Assembly: GCF_000835495.1 (NCBI RefSeq)
Contig: NW_015622541.1
Coordinates: forward strand, 7,750,001 to 7,814,000
DNA: 64,000 nt
Direction: 5' to 3'
DNA from: Cladophialophora immunda
Taxonomy: Eukaryota; Ascomycota; Eurotiomycetes; Chaetothyriales; Herpotrichiellaceae
Below, in pieces: positions 54,908 to 64,000 of this stretch; the stretch's first letter is position 1; each line of letters opens with the position of its first letter. A program made the translations under genes and the position numbers. The notes under the pieces are model-generated. The model searched no databases. It saw nothing but the letters and a program-made list of their open reading frames with translations, and was not told where the DNA came from.

Positions 54908-55427
54908 TCGGTGGAAGTCATTATCAGGAGATGCTGCCGATGCTTGAAGCGTGTTGCAGAGTCCGATTTGGGGAGAGGAGCAGCTTGGTGCATTGGGAAT
55001 ACACAAAAGGATCAATAGAATATCGATGTGGCAACCCGTGAAGAACACAGCAACCAGCTTCAAGCGTGCCCCTCCGTTGCGCGAGTTCGGGCGCGGTCCT
55101 CCCTATCCCGAAATGGTTTGCCCACATTGAATATTCCGTGAGAACGTCTAGGGGATTGCTGCGTTCTATGGCAGCCTCGTAGATCCTCATTGGTTCACGC
55201 ACGGCGCGCTGACTGCCCTGTTGGTCCTAGCGCTGGGACGGGCGGGGACTAGGGCGGATATACTTTGCATTAATAACAACCGCATCTGCCGTTTCCCATC
55301 ATCGCCATTCGTTCCGCATGATTACTGAACATCTCCACCTCTGCAGCTATTGATATGAAAGCGCCAAGTCGGGAGGGTCCTGTGTGTTCGTCTCTCTCTC
55401 TGTCGCCCTCCCTTCCTCTTTGGAACA
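54908..55427. other. Intergenic upstream of the second Zn2Cys6 gene
   Basis: 520 bp between two plus-strand genes; no gene supported. CT-rich near 55390-55420, just before the ATG. Confidence 0.45.
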
Positions 55428-57224
55428 ATGGCCAGTTCTCCTGGGACATCGCGGCGCTGTGACGAGTGTCGTCGTAGACGCAAGAAGGCACGTTGTCGCG
55501 CGAACCCCCCAAATGCGAAAGATCCCTGGCTGATGATCATGTCCAATAGTGCGGTCTCGAGGAGCCCGAATGTCACCGATGTGTCTCCAGGGGCATCAAA
55601 TGCAGCGGGCCCAACAATGACCGCATCTACGTCCACCGTAATGCAGAGAACATGCGCACACAGTCGCATCGTGGTGCTCTCAGGGTTGCGATGCAGCGGC
55701 GAACTGCCCACTATGAGCCTAGTTTAGACCCTGAGACGCAGGCCAGGACGGCGGCTGCTTCGACGACTCTGGAGGCTCTTCAGAGACTCGTGCGGAGCAC
55801 GCAAGCGTCACTTCTAAGTGCCAGTGCGTCCCTGACCGCGAAACCTGTAGAACTCTTCTACTCGACAGTCCTGGATGCGTTTCAACCAAAACACGATACC
55901 GGCGTCTTCAGCGGCGATCGCGTGCCGTCGTCGGCGACCGAGGGTGATTGCTCCAGCGTGGCCGTGTGCATCCGTTCGTTGCTGCCCCTCGCGCAACAAT
56001 CCGAACGGCACATCATGGACCAATCGATCTTCAGCCTCCTGACCATGTATTTGAGTCTCTTAGTCAAGGATCCGAAGCTGACAGAGATGGCCCGAGCCGC
56101 GTACACATCAGCAGTGGGAGAATTTCGCCTTTTCATTGGCAGTCGCTTCCCAGCGGAACTGGCGCACCCGCAGACGAGCTACTGTCAACTCTTCCTCGCT
56201 CTCTCTACAGCGCTGCAGCTGTTCGAGGTATGCACAGCCGAAAAATCACCTCAGCGGTCCGCTTCTCCCATGATGGATGCAAATTCGCTGACAAGGCCAG
56301 TACGTGAATGACATGGGAGAAACTCGATCAGGCTTCCTGACGCACCACGAGGGAATGCTCAAACTCCTCCAAATATCCGGACCCGGAGTGTACCAGTCAC
56401 CTTACCTGCTCCAGTCTTTCTCGGGCATCCGTGGCATAACCGTAAGGAAACCCCACCGGTCACCATTTCGCATTAATTTTCCCCCGTCCGTACTGAAAGT
56501 TTGCGCTATGCAGGTATTCGTCGCTTTGCAGAAAAGGCGTCCTATCTTCTTGTCCGAACCTAAATGGATATATACGCCATTCTTGAGTCGTCCGAAGACA
56601 AGGAGGGAACTCCTCCACGACATCGCGTTGGGCATTCCCGCGCTATTGCGTCGCACGGACGACCTTGTGCCGTCCCTTGCACAAGGACCACAAGGAGATT
56701 TGACCGGTCCGAGTGACCGCGTCCAGCGATTGAGAATAGCCCAGCAGCTCGTCACGGACTTTGCAACGGTCAAATCTGATCTCGAAGCATGGTTCCAGAA
56801 CTTCAAGCAATCATACGCCCCCGCGCCCATCTACTGGAACACCGAGACGGTGATGGACAGTGCCCACGCCTACACCGACCCAGTGTGCGTCCCGGACCTC
56901 GAGGACCCCAAGTACCAGCTGAGGTTCCGGGACGGGCAGAAGGCCGGCGTGTTGATCTGCTACTGGAGCTTTCTCCTCGAGCTGCTGATGAGCTTAATTG
57001 ACGTGCAAACCGCTGTGGCCTCACTGGCACGGTCGGAACAACCAGCCAACGAGGTCGAGGATCTCGTCGAGGCCGTGTGCGGGGACCTGGGCGCGAACCG
57101 CGCTGCCGCGGATGACAGTGCGTTCCTGATCTTACAATCGACGCCGTACTTGACGTGCTGTCTGGAAGGCATCTTTGTGACGCAGTCGCCGCTGAGCCTC
57201 GTGCAGAGATACTTCGCTCGATGA
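55428..57224 (+). CDS. Zn2Cys6 transcription factor (second)
   Basis: Model: join(55428..55487, 55550..56227, 56301..56441, 56514..57224), 529 residues. Exon 1 ends after CDECRRRRKK and exon 2 begins CGLEEPECHRCVSRGIKC, so together they give a perfect C-x2-C-x6-C-x6-C-x2-C-x6-C cluster. The first intron has to start with GC (GCACGT) and ends TCCAATAG; neither nearby GT donor keeps the frame. The remainder is a helical regulatory region of fungal TF type (LLPLAQQSERHIMDQSIFSL, ICYWSFLLELLMSLIDVQTA, ending LSLVQRYFAR). Such factors often control adjacent genes; here the isochorismatase-like and HAD genes lie directly upstream on the same strand. Confidence 0.86.
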
Positions 57225-57509
57225 CCGTCATCGTCTCATCCCGTTGCGAGTAGATCGACAGAGGATTAACTCTCCGCGTGAGTGAGCTGAAATTCTCAGT
57301 TTAAAAAAAGGTACGGGCCAAAAAAGCCAGATAAAGAGCTGAAACGAGCAGCGCTATGTACAGAATTAGGGGTAGTGCGAAGTACCAAGCTCGCTCTCGA
57401 GCATGCCACACAGTCTGCTCCAACACACCGCACCGAGGAAATCCCCGGGATCAAAAAGTCGTAGAGAATACGAAAGGTGAAAAACGACCTGTCCCACGCC
57501 ATGCTGGCA

Positions 57510-60068
57510 TCAAGTATAGCCAAACGAAGTCCGAACTCCCTTGTTCGCGCGCCGACTCCTCCGCACAGCCGTCCCGTCTTTCTGCGTCAGGGTCTTCTCC
57601 TGGTCCTGCTGTTTGACCTGTCGCTCGATCTTTGCCACCGCGGCTGCGACCTTGCCTCCGTGTTCTGCTGCCGCTGTCGTTGTGGCGGGCTGCGACCCTC
57701 TGCTAGGTCCCTGGCTCTGTTCTTCTCGTCCCTCTGCAGTCTCCGCAGCAGCTTCTTTGGACTTCTTCTTGGCCTTGTCGACCAACTTGCCAACCGAGGC
57801 CGTCGGCTTCCTGGTCACGTTGCGGCTTTTCGGTTTCGCCACCGAGCCTGTTGCCGAGCGCTTCTCGACTTTCGAGCCATGCACGGCGGATTTTCGCCGC
57901 TCACCCCGTTTGGGCTGCTTGATCGCCGAACCACCATCCGGGATCGGGGGAGGGATGGGCTTCACGGGGCGCACGGCCAGATAGTCGCCAATAAGAGACG
58001 GGTCCGGCTGGGAGGTCGGTGGCGGCAGCGAGAGCTCTCGGCCAAAGTCGCCGGGAAGAAGTGTCGGCGAAGCGTCTCTCATCTCGACATCCGTGTCTCG
58101 TCGCGAGAATGGAGACGGTGTGAATGAGCGGTCTACATACGCGGGCGTCGACTCGCGCGCCCAGTCTGGTGGCGGGAGCTCGGGCTCGACACTCTGTCGA
58201 ATATGCTCTTGGGATGGCGGCTGCAAACCGGGCTCTATGCTCTGTTGAACGTAGTCCTGGAGCACATCTGCTGCATACGGTGTCGAAGGCGTCGAGTCGG
58301 CGGGAGGACGTGGGGTATCCGGACGGCTTGGGGGTATTGAGCTTTGCTGGCTGAATGCTGGCGTCGGAGGCTGTGCCGGTATTGGCAGCATGGATCCCTT
58401 TCGACTGAATATCGGGGCACTACCCTGCGGCGACGGTACAGGCTTTGGATTCTCAATCAGCTCTTCGAGTTTGAGGTGCAGCGGACGATGATCCTGGCGC
58501 GCTGCCCGAGTTGGAGCTCGTATCAACCCGGCAGTCTCCTCTGGTCCGTGTAAGGTTCTTTGGTCTGGTGCAGGCTCCGCGTTGCGACAGCTGCAAGCTG
58601 CAGGACAACAGGTACACTCTTGTCCCTCTCTGCAGAGACAGGACTGTGCTGTTCCTCGGTGTTGACCTCCCAGGTCTCTTCCTCCGACTGCCGCAGACCC
58701 TTTCTCACATCCACATCTGCCCGACGGACAGGAACAAGCACCCTCAAGTGTACACCGGCAAGCCTGGGTAGCATCTACACCCGTTACTGTGTGCCGGTCT
58801 CCAATGCCTGAACCGATCTGCTGCCATGCTTGAGTTTGTGGTGGTGGTGCATCGTCAGTTATCGAGTAGGATTCTGGTGCTTGATCCTGGTTTGCACGAG
58901 GCTGCGCGGGAGCTTCGAAGTCTTCACCACCAGATGTATGCTCATCACAGTCGGCGCAGGCACATCGTCCAGGCTGACATTGGCACCTCTGACCACCTGT
59001 AGCACAGCTGCAATGTTTGACCGGCTCTGCCATCGCATGGCCATGCTCACTGCACGTGGCACAGTGACACAGACCCGGGAGACATGAACATCGCTGCTGC
59101 ATATCTCTACAGCCGCAGCTTTGGTTGCCAGAAATCCCTTCAATGCCCCATTTCTTTTCTGCTTCGTGTCTCAATTGCCTCGCTTGCTCCGTGTGGTCGC
59201 AGCCCAGACATGCGCAGTATGAAGGATGGCAGGCACACTCCGCGGTAGAGCAGCCACAGGGACAAGTGTGAACGGCCTGAGGTCTTGTCTCTGATTCTCG
59301 CTCTTGTGCCTGAAGCTGTTCGGTTGGTGACGAGACGCTTTGGGTCGCCGCCTCATATGTGTTGTAACCCGATTCTTGTCCCGGTAACTGGATCTGCGAT
59401 AGCTCCCCATGCGCTGCTGGATGTATGCCATCTCCACCTTGAGCATGCACCTCCTCCCCAGGCCCGACTCCTGCTTCTGACGACGAGACATTCAGCTGGC
59501 CCTGGAGCTGCCTGCTGAGTCCGCCCGGGGAAGGCCGATCCTGATCATGCTCATGCCGCGAGAGGTCGCCCGCTGGACTTTCATCTGCTGCGCTCTCGGA
59601 CAGACTACGACGCGGCATCAGCATCTCGTCGTCAAAGTCATCAGTGTCTTCAAACAGTGAATCGATATCCGAGGAGCAGGTCTGGCGGCGAGCCGTGCTC
59701 GAGATGATGGGCGAGTCCGAGAACGCAGGGCTGTAGGTGAGGTCGTTGGCAGGTTGGATCTCGGTCCAGCGGGATCGATCGATGTCGTCTGGATACTGGT
59801 ACTGGTCCTGGTATTGATATTGGCTCGGGGACTGGTTCTGGGACACCATTGTAGCCATAGCCCGTGCTGGCTCCTGGGTATAGCTGGCCCCCCACGAGGA
59901 CGTCCTGTATGTCTCGAAGGCGCCATTGTTGGGTACCTGCGCCGAGTAGGTCGATCCAGCTCCACGGACGGGATTCTGTGCCTCGTTCGAGTAGTGTGTG
60001 TTGTTTGATTGGCGGTGCTGGAACTGCTCTCCTCCTTCTTCCTCCTCCTCCAGCCATGAAGACGGCAT
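57510..60068 (-). CDS. 852-residue protein with five copper-sensor-like Cys clusters
   Basis: Intronless frame from ATG at 60068. N-terminal 260 residues: acidic, Gln/Tyr/Ser-rich. Five Cys clusters follow (about residues 269-292, 318-343, 353-377, 437-454, 477-494). The core is C-x-C-x4-C-x-C, extended in the first three by x2-C plus a nearby His (CSCLPGLCHCATCSEHGH; CQCQPGRCACADCDEH; CACHPSYCACLGCDH). Each core is preceded by another C-x-C. C-x-C-x4-C-x-C-x2-C-x2-H is the Cu(I)-binding motif of the copper-sensing factors Mac1 and GRISEA. The N-terminal copper-fist of those factors is absent, and I found none upstream. The C-terminal half is Pro/Ser-rich with PPPIPDGG and basic stretches (KRGERRKSAVHGSKVEKR) resembling nuclear localisation or AT-hook-like signals. 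Cu(I) or other soft-metal binding is strongly suggested; regulation or storage is inference. Confidence 0.8.
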   Translation of the reverse strand: MPSSWLEEEEEGGEQFQHRQSNNTHYSNEAQNPVRGAGSTYSAQVPNNGAFETYRTSSWGASYTQEPARAMATMVSQNQSPSQYQYQDQYQYPDDIDRSRWTEIQPANDLTYSPAFSDSPIISSTARRQTCSSDIDSLFEDTDDFDDEMLMPRRSLSESAADESPAGDLSRHEHDQDRPSPGGLSRQLQGQLNVSSSEAGVGPGEEVHAQGGDGIHPAAHGELSQIQLPGQESGYNTYEAATQSVSSPTEQLQAQERESETRPQAVHTCPCGCSTAECACHPSYCACLGCDHTEQARQLRHEAEKKWGIEGISGNQSCGCRDMQQRCSCLPGLCHCATCSEHGHAMAEPVKHCSCATGGQRCQCQPGRCACADCDEHTSGGEDFEAPAQPRANQDQAPESYSITDDAPPPQTQAWQQIGSGIGDRHTVTGVDATQACRCTLEGACSCPSGRCGCEKGSAAVGGRDLGGQHRGTAQSCLCREGQECTCCPAACSCRNAEPAPDQRTLHGPEETAGLIRAPTRAARQDHRPLHLKLEELIENPKPVPSPQGSAPIFSRKGSMLPIPAQPPTPAFSQQSSIPPSRPDTPRPPADSTPSTPYAADVLQDYVQQSIEPGLQPPSQEHIRQSVEPELPPPDWARESTPAYVDRSFTPSPFSRRDTDVEMRDASPTLLPGDFGRELSLPPPTSQPDPSLIGDYLAVRPVKPIPPPIPDGGSAIKQPKRGERRKSAVHGSKVEKRSATGSVAKPKSRNVTRKPTASVGKLVDKAKKKSKEAAAETAEGREEQSQGPSRGSQPATTTAAAEHGGKVAAAVAKIERQVKQQDQEKTLTQKDGTAVRRSRRANKGVRTSFGYT
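58587..59264 (-). repeat. Array of five Cys-cluster repeats within the 852-residue protein
   Basis: Nucleotide span of the five degenerate repeats. Cys codons are spaced as C-x-C-x(5-8)-C-x-C-x4-C-x-C, with more divergence in the last two copies, which lose the terminal Cys and His. The divergence between copies points to an old array rather than a recent duplication. Confidence 0.8.
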
Positions 60069-60761
60069 ATTGCTGTTTCTTTTCTTCCAGGTCGTCTTGA
60101 TATATGTACCACGCTGTCTACCTATACGCGCCTGTTCAATATTTCAATGTGTGCATGTTGGAGAACTCGATAGTAAATACTGAAATGGCGTATGCCGGGA
60201 ACAATCGAAACCACACAGTATAAGAAAGACGTTACCGTTATGCAGGCTATTCCATCAAAACAACGACGGAAATAACTGACTCCCTCCATGGTAACCTTGT
60301 TGAGGGGGTATGTATATGCAACAGGGTCAAGGAATGTGGGCGGTAAATTGGTAACAGTGGCTTGCATTCCACGAAGAAAGGCGAGAGTCGCCTTACAAGT
60401 TCGACACGTGCATTGCAGGACATGGAGCACACAAACTGAGTAGATGCAGCGCCGTCGTGACAGACCGCCTTGCTGGTCCGTGTAGAATTGGTCAGATAAG
60501 TTGCTGAGACCTTTATCTTGAGAAGAAAGAAACAATCTGCTGTTAGTGTGGACATTGCGAAGAGTTTGAAGCAGTCAGTATGAAATTTCCGTTCAGTAAG
60601 GGGTAATGCTCTATTTCCAGCTCAGCAGCTCAGCGGCTAGCCAAACATTGTTCGCAGGGGGCACATGCAGTCTTCTGCAGTTCACGAACCATCCTCCTCA
60701 AGTTCGACGTCTCTCGTAGTAGAAAAAGGGCGTGAGAAAGGACGAAGAAGACTGATCCCCA
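60069..60761. other. Upstream of the Cys-cluster gene; no copper-fist exon found
   Basis: An open minus frame 60535..60122 contains C-V-L-H-V-L-Q-C-T-C-R-T-C but lacks copper-fist residues (no GHR or KGRP block), and its codon use is weak. I do not call it a gene. Confidence 0.4.
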
Positions 60762-63700
60762 TCACTGTAAGTTTCCATCAACAGTGTCAGGCGGCGACAA
60801 GTCACTCCTCGCAGCAATAATGGTCCATCGCATGCAATCCGCCCAGTATATTCCGCCGACCCTAGTCCATTGACCAAGGCCTCTCTTCTTTGCATCCGAG
60901 TCGGAGAACTTGCCTATTGATGGTTAGCAACGCTGCCCTAAATCGTCTCTGGAAGCTAAGCGACTCACATTTGTCATTGAGATGGTTCCAGAATGTAGAG
61001 ATGCATTTTTGCTCGCCATAATCCTTCATCGAAATCCCGTTCACAAATGGCGTGCCAGTTGGCGACGCGCACCCGTTGAAGTCGAACGCGAGACCGATCG
61101 TCAGTTCGTAGTCGAATTTGGAGTCTCCATGCGATGGAAACAGGTCACACTCTCCTGGTGACACGAGTCCCGAACTTGACGCAGCTGTGATTGCAATTCC
61201 CTGATAGAAGACGATATTGCGGTCTACCAAACTCTGGCAGAACTTGCTGATAGGGCCAGTGTCCAACTGGAACGGTGACCAAGGAAGCCCTGAGTTCCAC
61301 GCTGTGGCAACTGTGCTTGTTGCTTTCCCGCTGACAGGCGTGGCACAGTTCAGCACACCAGCCATCGCTGGGCTCGTAGTGGTTGTGAATGCAGTCCAGT
61401 GGGCACAATAAGAAGTTTGCTCGTCCGCGCTTGGAACAGTAGTTGACACAGTTTGGAGTCCCCATGAGTCTGTACAGCTCGCGCTATCAAATGCGGCGAC
61501 TCCGTCACAAGTAAATATCGAGACTTCGCTGTAGCTTCGCGTCATACTCGTAAGGGTTGGGTGCGCGCCAGAGCCGACAGAGATTGGAGGAGTCGATGTG
61601 GTTTTGCTCACCAAAGAGACTCCAGATGAGCCAAAGGTCCACGGGCCACTTGGCCCCAATGTGGGAAGTAATCTCGACGAGACTAGGGTGGACGATACCA
61701 TTACACCGCCTGAGAACACCTCGCTGTACACATCGCCGTTGTCATCCGTGGCCAATACTGTGAAATCTCGCAGGCTGCTTGGAAGGATGGGCGTTGTGAT
61801 AGGAGCGCTGGAGATGGTCGAACTATGAGACGTCGTGGTTGTCAAATAAGACGTGCTCGCAGTAGTGCTCGAGGTGGTGTTGCCCATGGTCTGGGTCGAA
61901 TTTGACGCGAAGCTGAAAGTACTGAATTGAACCGTCGCGTTATCAGGGATTGGTGGAAATTGAGTGATCCACGAGGCAATCTCAGCAGATATGGCCGGGT
62001 CATTCCACCAGGGACTGACTGTACAAGCCGGAGCGGTTGTTGAGGCGTTGACAGTACTCGTCGTAAATGTGTTGGTTCCAGTGCACTGTGTAACAGTCGT
62101 GCACGACCGACTGCACGAATTAGTGGCAAAGCCTGTTCCATTCGAGCTCCAAGTCGTGCAGATGTCTAGGCATGAAGAGAATGCTGTCGAGGAACAGGAG
62201 CTCGACGAGCTCGAGGTACCGGACGAGCTTGGAGAGTTCGTGGTTGGCTCAGACGACGGATTTGCGGATGGGTTGTTGGTACAAGGCGGCGCTAAACAAT
62301 GCGTCGTTGGCAGCGTCATAGATGCCACGGGCAGAGGAGGAATCGGCGGAAAGACGGGAATCTGCATCACTCAGTCTCACATGGAAGGTCGCAGGTAAAA
62401 ATTTGGAATACACACCGGCGGCAAATGAAATCCGTTCCAGCCATGATCGCTGCATGGTCTCTTGCACCCCAAACCAAAGAGGCAAGTAGCCATAGATACC
62501 GCCCAGTCGAGGACATCTCCACAATCGCCCTTGCACAGAGGCCCGATACAACTCCATGACCAGAACGGAAAGTCAATGTAGCCACCCTGGATGCTCCGAG
62601 TGCTATGTGAAAGAGTAGCGCTCCATGAGACCGCTGTGGTACTGCTGCTTCCGCTTGTTCTGGTCACGCCTTGTTCGGTGGTAATACTCCATGGTTCCGG
62701 CGTGGTTGAGTCGGAAAAGAAGCCGCTGGGGAGCGAATACACGACGCCTGATTGTTCAGCAGAAGTGGTCACAGAGCAAATCCAGCCATCGGCACAGCTT
62801 GAACCCGACGGCTTTTGATCGTAACACAGTGGGTCTGCAAGCCAGCAGTACGGACACACGCAGTTGGCTGTACTTGCAACCACGACTGTTCCCGATATCA
62901 CCGTCGTGCTTTCCGGCCCTGAGATGAACCAGGGCCAGCACCATGGAGCAAGACTGTACGTGCTAGTTTCGTTGGCCGAGTAAGCATAGATACACGGCAT
63001 TTCGCCAATGAAAGACACAGTGGGCAGCGCTGGTGCTGAGGTGATGACGGGAGGAGTCATGATGATTCCAGGTAGGAGGGTAATCGTGCCACTGGAAGAT
63101 GAGCTTGACCCAGATACTGATGCCACACTGGAGACAATGCTGGAAGTGGATCTCGTCCCGATCGGTGTCGACTGCGCGCCATTACCAGAAGACGAACTTG
63201 AACCGGACACAGTTGCTTCAAGGCTCGACGCTGACCCAGAGACCGAGGATGCAACACTAGAACCGGAAGGCTGAGTCACTGAAGAGACTTGGACAATGCT
63301 TATTGTAGTTCGAATGACAGTAACGAATGTCGTCGAACTTAGAGCAACTGTACTAGTGAATGAAGTGGTGATCTCAGATCCAGCAGTCAGATTGGATGTC
63401 AAGGCGATCGATAGTGAGCTCACACTTAGTGAGGTCCGATTTGTGGCTGGGCTCTGTACCGACGGTGTATTTCCAGGCGCGCTGCTGTTCCATGAAAACG
63501 ACGCAACTAAGCTTGACGTTCCATTAGCCGGGAAAGGCGGAGCCATGCTCGATGTGCTATTTGCCGAGAACGTTGGGACTATGCTAAATGTGCTGTTTCC
63601 TGGGGACGGTGGTACCACGCTCGATGTGCTGTTTGCAGGAGAAGATGGGATCATACTCGATGATGTAATAGACTGAGAGAAGTTTGATGCGCTCGCAACG

Positions 63701-64000
63701 GACAGTGTGGCTTGAGATTGGGGTTGACTTGACCGCGAGACAACAGACACTGAGCCAGCAATGGAAGACATACTTGCAGGAGGCAAGGCTGAGGTCATCT
63801 GAGTGTTGGATGTCCCATTTGTAGTGCCACCAGGCAAAGATTGACTGGGCATGGAAGAGTTGGTGCTGCTGATCGACTGCACACTGGAAGCACCCGAAGT
63901 CGAGGAAAAAGAATTGACAGGTGGCGCAACTCCTGCACTTGTCGAGCCAGAGGACGAGGAAGCCGAGAAGGACGAACCTGAAGCCATGGTAGCCGGAACA
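60762..64000 (-). CDS. Ser/Thr-rich mucin-like surface or secreted protein, 5' end beyond window
   Basis: Exons: >64000..62416, 62361..60969, 60913..60762, at least 1038 residues from the internal ATG at 63987. The frame is still open upstream at the window edge and no signal peptide is seen, so the true start lies outside. The N-terminal about 330 residues are Ser/Thr/Pro/Val-rich with many Asn-x-Ser/Thr sites. Then follows a Cys/Trp-rich segment (CWPWF, CVCPYCWLADPLCYDQ, CIGPLCKGDCGDVLDW), a second Ser/Thr-rich part with paired Cys, and a folded C-terminus (SKFDYELTIGLAFDFNGCAS, FWNHLNDKCKFSDSDAKKRG, GGIYWADCMRWTIIAA). Introns have GTGTGT/GCAG and GTGAGT/AATAG ends and close in phase; without the last one the frame would end early. 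The C-terminal module occurs in other large fungal secreted proteins, as I recall; function unknown. Confidence 0.8.
63502..63645 (-). repeat. Four 36-bp repeats encoding N-glycosylation sequons
   Basis: Four adjacent 12-residue units, each with an Asn-Ser-Thr or Asn-Gly-Thr sequon (SSPANSTSSVVP, PSPGNSTFSIVP, TFSANSTSSMAP, PFPANGTSSLVA). The divergence is moderate, so the array is not very recent. Confidence 0.8.

Noticed and set aside
55428..55727. 99-codon reading of the second Zn2Cys6 gene through its first intron
   Set aside because: It destroys the zinc cluster and ends early; the spliced form gives exact Zn2Cys6 spacing and a 529-residue factor.
57541..57984. Plus-strand frames opposite the Cys-cluster gene
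   Set aside because: Shadows of the minus-strand gene, which has continuous motif-bearing sequence over 852 codons.
60122..60535. Minus-strand frame with several Cys as a missing copper-fist exon
   Set aside because: No GHR or KGRP copper-fist signatures, and it does not splice in frame to the ATG at 60068.
1..64000. tRNA or rRNA genes, CRISPR arrays, transposons
   Set aside because: I saw no convincing tRNA T-arm/D-arm pairs, rRNA blocks, transposase or reverse-transcriptase motifs or long terminal repeats. CRISPR arrays are not expected in a fungal nucleus. A tRNAscan or repeat-library search could still find divergent ones.

Overview
The window is nuclear DNA of a filamentous ascomycete (Pezizomycotina). 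Evidence: many short introns (about 45-110 nt) with GT-AG ends and CTAAC/CTGAC-type branch sites, Zn2Cys6 regulators, a DUF3433 protein, fungal-type NCS1 and AAAP permeases and an OM14-like protein. Eurotiomycetes, perhaps a black-yeast relative, is a guess. Gene models were built by hand from splice signals and reading frame; the well-supported ones close exactly in frame, but single-base boundary errors remain possible.

Layout. 0-9.2 kb: proline-rich protein (-, runs off the left end), an unresolved low-coding stretch (1.2-3.85 kb), a Cys-rich C-terminal protein (+), and 6-phosphofructo-2-kinase/fructose-2,6-bisphosphatase (+) behind a 1.9 kb gap. 9.8-18.3 kb: an ankyrin gene broken by one in-frame stop (-), an AAAP amino-acid transporter (-), a DUF3433 membrane protein (-) and a small secreted Cys-rich, probably anchored protein (+). 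19.9-31.1 kb: an OM14-like mitochondrial outer-membrane protein with an apparent 2-nt exon, the Bos1 SNARE whose first coding exon is only the ATG, a Baeyer-Villiger-type flavin monooxygenase, and a 1522-residue GYF-domain protein (all +).

31.9-46.8 kb is the most notable region. Six adjacent genes form three consecutive divergent pairs: hydantoinase/oxoprolinase-DUF917 fusion (-) with an Fe(II)/2-oxoglutarate oxygenase (+); NCS1 permease (-) with an aldo-keto reductase (+); Zn2Cys6 regulator (-) with a DUF1989-polysaccharide-deacetylase fusion (+). NCS1 carriers import nucleobases, allantoin and hydantoins; hydantoinases open cyclic ureides; DUF1989 includes carboxyguanidine deiminase subunits; the deacetylase fold includes PuuE allantoinase. 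I infer a catabolic cluster for a nitrogen heterocycle or ureide, with its own regulator. The substrate is unknown.

47.3-64 kb: a BTB/POZ protein (-), an intronless coiled-coil protein (-), then a HAD hydrolase, an isochorismatase-type hydrolase and a second Zn2Cys6 regulator (all +, a possible small metabolic set). These are followed by an 852-residue protein with five copper-sensor-like Cys clusters but no copper-fist (-), and a Ser/Thr-rich surface-type protein (-, runs off the right end).
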